Source: CAIYZT01 sp031385445
Lineage (GTDB): Bacteria > Pseudomonadota > Alphaproteobacteria > Rhodobacterales > Rhodobacteraceae
Assembly (NCBI GenBank): GCA_031385445.1
Contig: JANNBM010000056.1
Span: 186,001-250,000 of the forward strand
Reading direction: 5' to 3'
Length of the DNA stretch: 64,000 nucleotides
Position numbers and translations under genes: made by a program. Shown one piece after another: positions 52,117-60,153 of the stretch (within the stretch, counting starts at the first letter, position 1; the number at the start of each line of letters is the position of its first letter). Below the pieces are notes generated by a model. The model had not been told where the DNA came from. It ran no database searches and worked only from the letters and a program-made list of their open reading frames with translations.

Positions 52117-53719
52117 AGGCGTCACTCATGTCTTTGGCGGGCATCTTCATGTCGCGCAAAACCTCGGCGGCGGCGTTGCGCCCCGGCGCGCCCATCACGC
52201 CCCCGCCGGGATGCGTGGACGAACCGCAGATCCACAAGTCCCTGATCGGGCTGCGGTAATTTGCATAGCCCGGCACGGGGCGGTTGAAAAACATCTGGTC
52301 AAAGGTCAATTCGCCCTGAAAGATGTTGCCGTCGGTCAGGCCAACCTCGGCCTCCAGCTCGCGCGGGGTGCGCACCTCGACATGCAGGATTTTCGATTTG
52401 AAACCCGGCGCGTGGGCTTCGATCTGGTTCAGACAGGCATCGCGGAACCCGTCGCGGTCGGCATCGGTCCACTCGCGGCCTTCGATTTTTGGCGGGGCAT
52501 ATTGCACGAAACAGGACATGAAATGCTTGCCGGGCGGGGTCATGGTCGTGTCGATCAGCGTGGGAATCATCATGTCCTGAAATGGCTGGGCGCTGTAATG
52601 ACCGGCTTTCCAGTCATCATAGGCGGCTTCCATTTTCTCGATCGAATCGGTGAAATGCATATCGCCCTTGATGTTGGGCGCGCCTTTGGGCAGGGCGGTA
52701 AATTCCGGCAATCCGTCCAGTGCGATGTTCAGTTTGCCCGACGAGCCGCGCGTCTTGAACCGTTGCACCCGCTTCAGGAACTCCGCCGGCAGCTCCTTTG
52801 CCTCGACATGTTTCAAAAACGTCCGCCGCACATCCATGTTCGAAATCACCCGGCGGGCGCGCACCTCGTCGCCATTGGCGAGCGCCACCCCGACCGCCCG
52901 GCCACCCTGAACCAGCACCTGCGCCACCCCCGAGCCGGTGCGCACCTCGCCCCCTGCCGCCAAAAGGCTGGCCGTCAGCGCCTTGGTGATCCCGCCCATC
53001 CCGCCGCGCGAATAGCCCCATGATCCGACATTGCCATCCACGTCCCCCATCGCGTGATGCAGCAAAACATAGGCCGTGCCCGGCGACATCGGCCCCAGCG
53101 CGGTGCCGATGATCGAGCCGACCGCCTGATAGGCCTTGACCGCGGGGTTCTCGAAATACCCATCCAGAAAATCGGAAATCGACATGGTCCAGAACCGCAT
53201 CATGTCGTAAATCTGCGCTTCGGATTGGCCGGTGATCTGTTTGCCCAGCCATGCCAGTTCCATCAGATCGCGCGGGTGAAACGACGCCAGATCTGGTGGG
53301 CGGCGCATCAGCATCGGGCGGATCAGGCGGCAATTGCGCAGGATGTCGCGGGAATAGCGGTCATAGGCCTCGGCATCGCGGCGCGAATGGCGGGCAAACT
53401 CGCGCCGGTTGGCCTCGTGGTCGCGGAACATGCCCAGATAGCCGCCGCCTTCGGTAAACAAAACTCCGCCCTCATAGGGCAGAACCTGAAGCCCATGCTT
53501 GGGCAACTCCAGATCGCGCATGATTTCGGGGCGGAAAAGACTGCTGACGTAAGAGCAGTTGGAATAGGTGAAACCGGGATAAAGTTCGCGCGAAACCGCC
53601 GCCCCGCCCACCCAGTCGTTCTTTTCAACCACTAGAACCTTCAGGCCCGCCCGCGCCAGATAGCAGGCCGTGACCAGCCCGTTATGCCCCGCCCCAATGA
53701 TCAGCGCGTCATAAATCAT
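52103..53719 (-). CDS. FAD-dependent oxidoreductase, PYROXD2/phytoene-desaturase-like (copy 2)
   Basis: 538 residues. FAD fold IIGAGHNGLVTACYLARAG, GGAAVSREL and the C-terminal loop CGSSTHPGGGVMGAPGRNAA. Same family and order of elements as copy 1, so the pair is an old tandem duplication. The start overlaps the aminotransferase stop (ATGA). Two flavin steps, or a heterodimer, are expected in the pathway. Confidence 0.87.
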   Translation of the reverse strand: MIYDALIIGAGHNGLVTACYLARAGLKVLVVEKNDWVGGAAVSRELYPGFTYSNCSYVSSLFRPEIMRDLELPKHGLQVLPYEGGVLFTEGGGYLGMFRDHEANRREFARHSRRDAEAYDRYSRDILRNCRLIRPMLMRRPPDLASFHPRDLMELAWLGKQITGQSEAQIYDMMRFWTMSISDFLDGYFENPAVKAYQAVGSIIGTALGPMSPGTAYVLLHHAMGDVDGNVGSWGYSRGGMGGITKALTASLLAAGGEVRTGSGVAQVLVQGGRAVGVALANGDEVRARRVISNMDVRRTFLKHVEAKELPAEFLKRVQRFKTRGSSGKLNIALDGLPEFTALPKGAPNIKGDMHFTDSIEKMEAAYDDWKAGHYSAQPFQDMMIPTLIDTTMTPPGKHFMSCFVQYAPPKIEGREWTDADRDGFRDACLNQIEAHAPGFKSKILHVEVRTPRELEAEVGLTDGNIFQGELTFDQMFFNRPVPGYANYRSPIRDLWICGSSTHPGGGVMGAPGRNAAAEVLRDMKMPAKDMSDAYAIV

Positions 53720-55059
53720 TGCGCGGCCACCCCATGTTCCAGCGCCAGATCAACCGCCGTTTCGACTGATTTCAGCGTGTCGGTCAGGCAGGACGGATCC
53801 AGCCCATGCGCCTCGCAGATAAACCACGGCTCGCGGCTGTCCGGCTCCACGATGATGTTCAGATCGTGCAGGTGATGGGCCACAGCGTCATAAAAGCTGT
53901 AATCGCTGGTCTTCCACGCCCGGTAATTGTCGGGGGGGACCTCGGCAAAGAACAGCCCGAACATTGACGGATGCCCGGTATAGGAATGCGCGATCTTGCG
54001 GGCATTCAGGATTTTGGAAATCCCGGCTTTCAGCGCCTCGCCATACTGGGCAATCGTTTCCAGCGCGGGGGTTTCGTCCAGGATGCGCAGGGTTTCCTCG
54101 GCCGCCGCCAGACTGACGGAATGCGCGGTATAGGTGCCGCCGTGGCTGGCCCCGCCAAAGCGGAAATGCCGCATCACCTCTTCGCGCCCCGCCACCACCG
54201 AAATCGGATAGCCATTGGCCACCGCCTTGGCAAAGGTGGTGATATCGGGAACCACGCCCATGATGCCCTGGATGCCCGATTTTCCCACGCGAAAGCCTGA
54301 TTTCACCTCGTCAATGATCAGCATCACGCCATGTTTGGTGCACAACTCGCGTGCCAGACGCACATAGTCGGGCCGCGCCATGATCGAACAGCAATTGCCC
54401 TGAATGGGTTCAATCAGCATCGCCGCCAGCCTGTCACCATGGCGCTTGAACATATCCTCCAGCCGCTGAAAGTCGTTCATCGGGGTGATATGGGCCAGCT
54501 GTTTCACGGTGGGCGGAATGCCTTTGCCGTAGGGCACCAGCTCGGGGTCGGTGTTGGACCCCATATCCCATTCGTCCATGTTCGACATCCACATCGCGGC
54601 ATCGAAAAGCCCGTGATAGCCGCCTTCGACCAGCAGATATTGCTCGCGCCCGGTATAAGCGCGGGCAAGGCGCAAAGCGGCCATCACCGCTTCGGTGCCC
54701 GAATTGGAAAAGCGCACCAGTTCCGCCGCCGGAACCATCTTGGAAATCCGGTCCGCCACGATCAACTCGCGCTCGGTTGACAGGGCAAAGACCCCGCCCA
54801 CCTCCATCCCCCGGCGCGCCGCTGCATCAACGCGGTCATCGGCATAGCCAAGGATCGCCGGGCCATAGCCAAGCCGGTAATCGACATAATTATTGCCGTC
54901 GATATCCCAGGTGCGCCCGCCTTTACCATGATGGACATAGATTGTCCGATCATCGCCCCAATAGCGAAAGGTCGAGGACACACCCAAAGGCAGCCGCTTT
55001 ACCGCGCGCTGAAATTGGGCGTTGGATTTGGTCAGCGTACGCTGTGGCAAAGGCGGCAT
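53716..55059 (-). CDS. Class III aminotransferase, glutamate-1-semialdehyde-aminomutase-like
   Basis: 447-residue PLP enzyme. Family marks: NSGTEAVMAALRLARAYTGR, EGGYHGLFDA, LIIDEVKSGFRVG (Asp for PLP), and the Lys in TTFAKAVANGYPIS. First gene of the operon, reading divergently from the TetR gene. Probably transfers an amino group or makes an aldehyde; it is not the housekeeping HemL, judging by its place and its C-terminus. Confidence 0.9.
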   Translation of the reverse strand: MPPLPQRTLTKSNAQFQRAVKRLPLGVSSTFRYWGDDRTIYVHHGKGGRTWDIDGNNYVDYRLGYGPAILGYADDRVDAAARRGMEVGGVFALSTERELIVADRISKMVPAAELVRFSNSGTEAVMAALRLARAYTGREQYLLVEGGYHGLFDAAMWMSNMDEWDMGSNTDPELVPYGKGIPPTVKQLAHITPMNDFQRLEDMFKRHGDRLAAMLIEPIQGNCCSIMARPDYVRLARELCTKHGVMLIIDEVKSGFRVGKSGIQGIMGVVPDITTFAKAVANGYPISVVAGREEVMRHFRFGGASHGGTYTAHSVSLAAAEETLRILDETPALETIAQYGEALKAGISKILNARKIAHSYTGHPSMFGLFFAEVPPDNYRAWKTSDYSFYDAVAHHLHDLNIIVEPDSREPWFICEAHGLDPSCLTDTLKSVETAVDLALEHGVAAQ

Positions 55060-55113
55060 GGGATCTGTTCATGTTAGGGCGATGGCACAGTCTGGCACGC
55101 GACTGACTGAGTT

Positions 55114-55136
55114 GTCAATCAAACTTTCCGATTGTC
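55114..55136. promoter_or_regulatory. Candidate TetR/BetI-type operator
   Basis: Imperfect inverted repeat GTCAATC-N9-GATTGTC (six of seven positions pair) in the divergent region between the aminotransferase and TetR-like genes. A TTGACA -35-like hexamer for the minus-strand promoter lies inside it (55112-55117 read in reverse), so binding would block the operon. Inferred from place and symmetry. Confidence 0.45.
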
Positions 55137-55188
55137 CCCGGTGCGATGCGCGTTACAACTGGCGGGCATCACATTGGGAAACGCCCGT

Positions 55189-55818
55189 TTGAACCATCCT
55201 GCCCCCCAAACCGATCCGCCGCCCCGCACCCTCAGCCGCGATACGAGGCGAGCGCAGCTGATCGAGGCCACGATCCAGTCTTTGGCGGATCGTGGTTTTT
55301 CGCGCACAACGGTTACAAACGTCGCCGCCCGCGCCGGAATCAGCCATGGGCTGGTGCTGTTTCACTTTACGTCCAAGGAAAACCTGCTTGCCGAAACGCT
55401 TGATTTTCTGGCGCAGGAGTATCAGGAAAACTGGCAAACCGCCTTGGCAAAAGCCGGAGACGCGCCCGAACACAAGCTTCTGACCCTGATCAAAGCCGAT
55501 TTTGCCGAGGCGATCTGTACCCCCGCGCGCCTGTCCGCATGGTGTGCCTATTGGGGCGAAAGCCAAAGTCGGCCGCTGTATCAATCCCGCTGCGGGGCCA
55601 ACGATGCGTTGTACATTGACACGCTGGTCGGTATCTGCACCCAGATGAATGCACGCCACGGTTACACCCAAAACCCCGAACGCACCGCAAGGTTGATCCG
55701 CATCATGACCGAAGGGGTCTGGCTGGACCTGATGACGCTTGAGACGCCCTATGATGTTGCCGAGGGGCTGGCGACGGTTCTACACGGCACAAGGGCGCTG
55801 TTTCCACGGCATTTTTGA
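55189..55818 (+). CDS. TetR-family regulator, BetI-like
   Basis: 209 residues from a TTG start at 55189 (MNHPAPQ), with GGGA eight bases before it. The frame also has upstream non-ATG starts (55132, 55141) with no site. Helix-turn-helix: LIEATIQSLADRGFSRTTVTNVAARAGIS; the C-terminal domain resembles BetI (AFWCAYWGES-like SAWCAYWGESQSRPLYQ). BetI represses choline and betaine genes. Here it stands divergent from the demethylation/uptake operon, so it probably senses the substrate or a product. Confidence 0.82.
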   Translation: MNHPAPQTDPPPRTLSRDTRRAQLIEATIQSLADRGFSRTTVTNVAARAGISHGLVLFHFTSKENLLAETLDFLAQEYQENWQTALAKAGDAPEHKLLTLIKADFAEAICTPARLSAWCAYWGESQSRPLYQSRCGANDALYIDTLVGICTQMNARHGYTQNPERTARLIRIMTEGVWLDLMTLETPYDVAEGLATVLHGTRALFPRHF

Positions 55819-55820
55819 GG

Positions 55821-55855
55821 GGTTGAACCGGACGGTGGGGCCATTTCAACCTTTT
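55821..55855 (+). terminator. Weak terminator-like hairpin after tetR
   Basis: Stem GGTTGAA / TTCAACC (7 bp, 17-base loop) directly after the stop, followed by TTTTC. The loop is long, so efficiency is uncertain. Confidence 0.4.
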
Positions 55856-55905
55856 CAGAGCCGGCCTGCGTTGCTACGACTTCAAGCGTAATTCAGGAGC
55901 ACATC

Positions 55906-57915
55906 ATGACACTTCGTTGGGGCATCATCGGGCCGGGCGCCATCGCGCATAATTTTGCCGATGGGTTGGCGCAGACGGATGCAGGGACGCTTGTGGCCAT
56001 TGCCTCGCGTGATGCGGCGCGGCGTCAGAGCTTCGGCGATGCCTATGCCATTGCCCCCGAGGGGCGTCATGCGACCTATGCGGCGCTGTTGGCCGATCCG
56101 CAGGTGGATGCGGTTTATGTCTCGACCCCGCACCCCTGGCACGCCGAACTGTCGATCGCCGCCCTGCGCGCGGGCAAACATGTGCTGTGCGAAAAGCCCG
56201 CAGGCATGAACGCGGCCGAGGTGGTGGCCGTCACCGAAGTGGCGGCGCAGGAAGGCCGCTTTTTCATGGAAGCCTTCATGTACCGCTGCCATCCGCAGAT
56301 TGACCGGGTGCTGAAAATCATTGCCGATGGGGAAATAGGAACGCCCGTTCATATTGAAACCCGGTTCGGATTCAACGCGGCGTTCAAGGAAACCTCGCGG
56401 CTGTACGATTCGGCGCTGGGCGGCGGCGGGATTTTGGATGTGGGCGGATATCCTGTCTCGCTGGCGCGGTTGATCGCGGGGGCGGCGGTGGGTCTGCCCT
56501 TTGCCAACCCGATCAGCGTGAAGGGCAACGGCACGCTTGCCCCCACCGGGGTCGATGCAACTGCGCATGGGCTTTTGACCTTTGCCTCGGGTTTTACCGC
56601 CGAAATCGGCGTGGCTGTGGCGCGGAATATGGACAACCGGGCCACGATCACCGGCACCAAGGGCAAGATCGTGATCGACGACCCTTGGGTGCCGGGGCGC
56701 AATGTCGGACCGTCGGACGCCTGGCTGCACATCATCGTTGGCGCCGAAACCCGGACCGAGGCGATCCGCGACGCGCGGATGCTGTTCGCGTTTGAAGCCG
56801 ACGCGGTTTCAAAAGCCATCGCGGCGGGCGCGCTGCAGGCGCCTCATCCCGCGCCGAGCCACGCCGACAGCATCGGCAACAATGAGACGCTGGACAAATG
56901 GCGCGCCGAAGTCGGCTATCAGACCTTTGCCGAAAAGCCTGTCACCAACCGCCGCTTGCCCGGCGTCCTTCCTGCCGGTCTGCCCGCCATGCCGATGATC
57001 ACCCTGCCGGGGCTGCCGCGGCCGATATCGAAGCTGATCATCGGCTGCGACAACCGCAATACCCTGGCCGAGGGCGCGGTGGTTTGGGATGCGTGGATGG
57101 AGGCGGGGGGCAACGCCTTTGACACCGGGTTTGTCTATGGCGGGGGGCTGCACGAAAAGGTGCTGGGTGACTGGATCAAGGCGCGCGGGGTTGAGGGCGC
57201 GGTCACGGTTATCGCCAAGGGCGCGCATACGCCTTATTGCCTGCCGGGCGCGATCGGGGCGCAGCTGGACATCTCTCTGGACCGTCTGCAACTGCCGTGC
57301 GCGCCGATTTACATCCTGCACCGCGACAATCCTGCGGTGCCGGTCAGCGAATTTGTCGACGCACTGAACCAGCTGAAAGCAGCGGGCAAGATCGGCATCT
57401 TTGGCGGGTCAAACTGGGCGCCCGCGCGCATCGCTGAGGCGAATGCCTATGCCGCTGCCAAGGGGCTGGAGCCGTTCCGCATCCTGAACAACAATCTGTC
57501 GCTTGCGGTGATGGAACAGCCGGTTTGGGCGGGCTGTATCACCTCGAACACGCCCCAAACACTGGCATCGTTGCGGGCGGGCGGCCTGGTGCATCTGTCA
57601 TGGTCCAGTCAGGCACGCGGCTATTTCCTGCCCGAGGCGCTGCGCAGCCGCCTGCCTGCCGATACCGCGCCCGAAACCTGTTTTGGCAGTCCCGCCAATG
57701 CACAGCGCCGGGCCCGCGCCGAAACGCTGGCTGCCGAGCGCGGACTTTCAGCGCATAACGTGGCGACGGCATGGGTGCTTGGTCAAAGCTTCCCCTCGCT
57801 TGCACTGATCGGCCCGCGCAGCCCCGGCGAGATCGTTTCAACCCTTCCCGGCGCGGCGCTGAGCCTGACCCCGGCCGAGGTGGCCTGGCTGAACCTAGAG
57901 GCCGACCACCGCTGA
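55906..57915 (+). CDS. Two-domain fusion: Gfo/Idh/MocA dehydrogenase plus aldo/keto reductase
   Basis: 669 residues. Residues 1-330 are a Gfo/Idh/MocA NAD(P)-dependent oxidoreductase: the Rossmann GIIGPGAIA, the CEKPAG catalytic motif near residue 97, and the GGGGILDVGGYPVSLARL C-terminal sheet. After a linker with ADSIGNNETLDKWR, residues 370-669 form an aldo/keto reductase whose tetrad is visible in AFDTGFVYGGG (Asp, Tyr), VIAKGAH (Lys) and YILHRDNP (His). One chain could oxidise and reduce a sugar or polyol in sequence (inference). No frameshift is needed; the fusion is continuous. Confidence 0.9.
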   Translation: MTLRWGIIGPGAIAHNFADGLAQTDAGTLVAIASRDAARRQSFGDAYAIAPEGRHATYAALLADPQVDAVYVSTPHPWHAELSIAALRAGKHVLCEKPAGMNAAEVVAVTEVAAQEGRFFMEAFMYRCHPQIDRVLKIIADGEIGTPVHIETRFGFNAAFKETSRLYDSALGGGGILDVGGYPVSLARLIAGAAVGLPFANPISVKGNGTLAPTGVDATAHGLLTFASGFTAEIGVAVARNMDNRATITGTKGKIVIDDPWVPGRNVGPSDAWLHIIVGAETRTEAIRDARMLFAFEADAVSKAIAAGALQAPHPAPSHADSIGNNETLDKWRAEVGYQTFAEKPVTNRRLPGVLPAGLPAMPMITLPGLPRPISKLIIGCDNRNTLAEGAVVWDAWMEAGGNAFDTGFVYGGGLHEKVLGDWIKARGVEGAVTVIAKGAHTPYCLPGAIGAQLDISLDRLQLPCAPIYILHRDNPAVPVSEFVDALNQLKAAGKIGIFGGSNWAPARIAEANAYAAAKGLEPFRILNNNLSLAVMEQPVWAGCITSNTPQTLASLRAGGLVHLSWSSQARGYFLPEALRSRLPADTAPETCFGSPANAQRRARAETLAAERGLSAHNVATAWVLGQSFPSLALIGPRSPGEIVSTLPGAALSLTPAEVAWLNLEADHR

Positions 57916-57923
57916 CCCTTTGG

Positions 57924-57949
57924 CGCGCCGGAGTTTGCGCCCCGGCGCG
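57924..57949. terminator. Bidirectional hairpin between convergent genes
   Basis: Perfect 8-bp stem CGCGCCGG / CCGGCGCG with a ten-base loop, flanked by CCTT/AAGG. Lies between the fusion gene and the convergent glyoxalase-related gene. No long T-run. Confidence 0.5.
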
Positions 57950-57954
57950 AAGGG

Positions 57955-58380
57955 TTACAGGTCGATCACCAGATGCGGCACCCCGTTCGAGGTCTTCTCG
58001 AACGACCGGCCATCGGGCCCGACCACCTTGGTCACCCGGGTGCGAAGGTTCGAAAAGCTGTCAAAGACCACCACATCGACCGGCTGGTCAAAGGTCAGAA
58101 CCACTTCGAACCGGTCGACCGAAAGCTGCTTGATGCCGGTCACCTTGCCGGTAAAGGGCTGCGCCAGAAAATGCCCCCGAACGCGCTGCCCCAGATCGAC
58201 TGGCGCGGGCGGGGCATTGCCAATCGCGGCGTGCAGGGTGTTCCAGTCTTTTTTTCCATGGCTCTGGGCAATCAGCTCCAGTGCCTGGGAATGGCTGATC
58301 TCGCGCCCCTCGGCCTTCAGGCTGGCGCGCAGGGCAATGGCAAGGGCTTTCGCCGCATCCAAGGTGGGAAGTCGTGTCAT
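57955..58380 (-). CDS. Glyoxalase-related domain protein
   Basis: 141 residues. The N-terminal 55 residues (LDAAKALAIALRASLKAEG then SHSQALELIAQSHGKKDWNTLHAAI) form the glyoxalase-associated helical module seen in toxin/chaperone-like and VOC-related proteins; the C-terminal half (residues 65-141) is an all-beta domain of unknown role. ATG at 58380 behind AGGACGCGAG. Function unknown. Confidence 0.68.
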   Translation of the reverse strand: MTRLPTLDAAKALAIALRASLKAEGREISHSQALELIAQSHGKKDWNTLHAAIGNAPPAPVDLGQRVRGHFLAQPFTGKVTGIKQLSVDRFEVVLTFDQPVDVVVFDSFSNLRTRVTKVVGPDGRSFEKTSNGVPHLVIDL

Positions 58381-58572
58381 CTCGCGTCCTTTGAGAACCG
58401 CCAAGGACTTGTGATTGGGGCCTGCATTGCCAAACTGCCCGGCTGTTCTTGGGATCAGCGAGTTCGCACTGGGGGATTCACCGTGGACAAGCCTGCAGGC
58501 GGCAGGGCCCCCGCCCTGACGGGTGTGCTAGACCGCTGGCCGTGATCCGTCAAGTCGCAACGGCTGGGCCGG

Positions 58573-58755
58573 TCAGACTTCGCGGCCGCGCGCGATCCGC
58601 AGATATTCCGCAACGCGGCGGCTTGGGCTGCTGTGATGCCGGGGATTTTGCAGAGCCTTCGCCCATGCGGACGCGCTGCGATCCCGGGCGAGCCGCAGGA
58701 AATGCACCAAACGGGCGCCGGTGCGGGTGCTGGGGTGGTCGGCCAGATGTTTCAT
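58573..58755 (-). CDS. Small basic protein of unknown function
   Basis: 60 residues, basic and Arg/His-rich (ARLVHFLRLARDRSASAWAK, SPSRRVAEYLRIARG), no signal peptide or membrane helix. The AGGAGAGG site seven bases before the ATG is strong, which is the main reason to list it. No family recognised. Confidence 0.45.
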   Translation of the reverse strand: MKHLADHPSTRTGARLVHFLRLARDRSASAWAKALQNPRHHSSPSRRVAEYLRIARGREV

Positions 58756-58833
58756 CTTCGCCTCTCCTCTTTTGCCCGTTCAATATGAACCCGAATCGTC
58801 AAATCCCCAAGCGGTCTTTGCCCCCGCAGGCCG

Positions 58834-59301
58834 TCACCCGCCGAGCGTTGGCGGCCTTGGCCTTGGCCTTGGCCGCAGCGCCATGCCTTGAACAGGAGTG
58901 ACGGGCGCGGTTTGCAATGCCTCGCGGATCGACTGGCCAAATTGAGCACTTTGCGGAGGCATATGCGGAATGGTCAGCGCCAAGGCCACGGCGATGACGA
59001 CCATCTTCGCGGCCATAACAAACCCAACCCGGTTCAGATCGGACCGGAACGGCTCTTTACGGGTTTTGTGCCGCAAAAAGCGCTGCGCAAGTTTCGCACC
59101 GACCCACCCCCAGCGCGCCGCGCGCAGCAGCGCCGCCTCGGGGGTCCGCTGCAAATTGGCCACCGCGCGCGCCTTGTCGTCCCTGAACAGCTCGAAAGCT
59201 GTGGTGTTGACGCGGATAAGCCAAACAAACGGGCCAACCATAACCAAAGCCGTCAAACCGCCCGCAGCAATGGCGGCAAGAATTTCATTCCAGTTGAACA
59301 C
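58834..59301 (-). CDS. Small inner-membrane protein of unknown function
   Basis: 155 residues with two membrane helices (ILAAIAAGGLTALVMVGPFVWLI and VGFVMAAKMVVIAVALALTI). The middle part is basic (LRHKTRKEPFRSDLNR). The C-terminus ends in RPRPRPRPPTLGG, encoded by a 6-base tandem repeat. No family recognised by eye; topology suggests both ends on one side. Confidence 0.7.
   Translation of the reverse strand: MFNWNEILAAIAAGGLTALVMVGPFVWLIRVNTTAFELFRDDKARAVANLQRTPEAALLRAARWGWVGAKLAQRFLRHKTRKEPFRSDLNRVGFVMAAKMVVIAVALALTIPHMPPQSAQFGQSIREALQTAPVTPVQGMALRPRPRPRPPTLGG
58853..58874. repeat. Hexanucleotide tandem repeat (GGCCTT)
   Basis: Three full copies and a partial copy of GGCCTT. On the minus strand it encodes the Arg-Pro repeats in the membrane-protein tail. 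Changes in copy number would stay in frame and change the tail by two residues per unit. Confidence 0.85.
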
Positions 59302-59360
59302 GCGCTGAACCCCATGCTTTGCGCCAAACTGTCAGAACAAGATGGCGAAATTCAGGGCCG

Positions 59361-60128
59361 TCAGACCGCTGAAAACCCATTGTCCACAAACAATTGCGTG
59401 CCGTTGACGAAATCCGCGTCGTCGCTGGCAAGATACAGCGCCGCCCGCGCGATATCCTCTGGCTGCCCGAACCGCCCCTGCGCCGCCTTGATCGCCGCTT
59501 CGGACACATCGACGCCCAGCGCCGCCAGTTCCGTCACCTCGCGGTTGCCATGCGGGGTTTCGATAAAGCCGGGGCAGACCGCGTTGCACCGGATGCCCCG
59601 GTCACGAAATTCAACCGCAATCGCGCGGGCGAACATGTGGCACGCGCCCTTTGTGGCGTCATACAGCACCTCGTTCGGGGTGCCATAAACCGCCGAGATC
59701 GACGAGGTGCACACGATGCTGCCCTTGCCCGCCGCCAGCATCATCGGCAATACGGCGCGGGTCATCAGATACATGGATTTGACGTTCACATCGAACAGGA
59801 AATCCCAGTCCTCTTCTTCGGTTTCCAAAAATGGTTTGATAACAATGGTGCCCGCATGGTTGAACAGCACGTTCACCGGGCCAAGCTGCGCCTTGATGAT
59901 GGCAACGGCCTGCTCGACTTCGTCTTTTTTCGACACATCGGCGGTCGCGAAAACCACGCGGTGCCCGGCGCGGGCAAGTTCGATGGCAAGCGCGCCGCCG
60001 TCCGTCACGTTCCGGTCGATGATGCCAACCGCCGCGCCTTCGGCCGCGAACAGCCGCACCGCCGCCGCACCGCATCCCGTCGCCCCGCCAGAGACAATCG
60101 CCACCTTCCCCTTAAGCCGCTCACCCAT
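59361..60128 (-). CDS. Short-chain dehydrogenase/reductase
   Basis: 255-residue SDR oxidoreductase. Cofactor motif SGGATGCGAAAV near residue 13, NHAG at 90-93, active-site Ser at 142/143, Tyr156 and Lys160 (YDATK), and PGFIETP after strand six. Asp38 after strand two (IIDRN) favours NAD over NADP. ATG at 60128 behind AGGAGGACGGG. Substrate unknown. Confidence 0.92.
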   Translation of the reverse strand: MGERLKGKVAIVSGGATGCGAAAVRLFAAEGAAVGIIDRNVTDGGALAIELARAGHRVVFATADVSKKDEVEQAVAIIKAQLGPVNVLFNHAGTIVIKPFLETEEEDWDFLFDVNVKSMYLMTRAVLPMMLAAGKGSIVCTSSISAVYGTPNEVLYDATKGACHMFARAIAVEFRDRGIRCNAVCPGFIETPHGNREVTELAALGVDVSEAAIKAAQGRFGQPEDIARAALYLASDDADFVNGTQLFVDNGFSAV

Positions 60129-60153
60129 CCCGTCCTCCTGTTCGCTTTGCCGC

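Noticed and set aside
42214..55059. Naming the operon as the homarine operon
   Set aside because: The gene types seem compatible, but I cannot recall the published gene content accurately enough and no signature residue proves the substrate.
55132..55188. Longer TetR start at 55132 or 55141
   Set aside because: These starts lack a ribosome-binding site and would extend into the candidate operator; the TTG at 55189 has a GGGA at the right distance.
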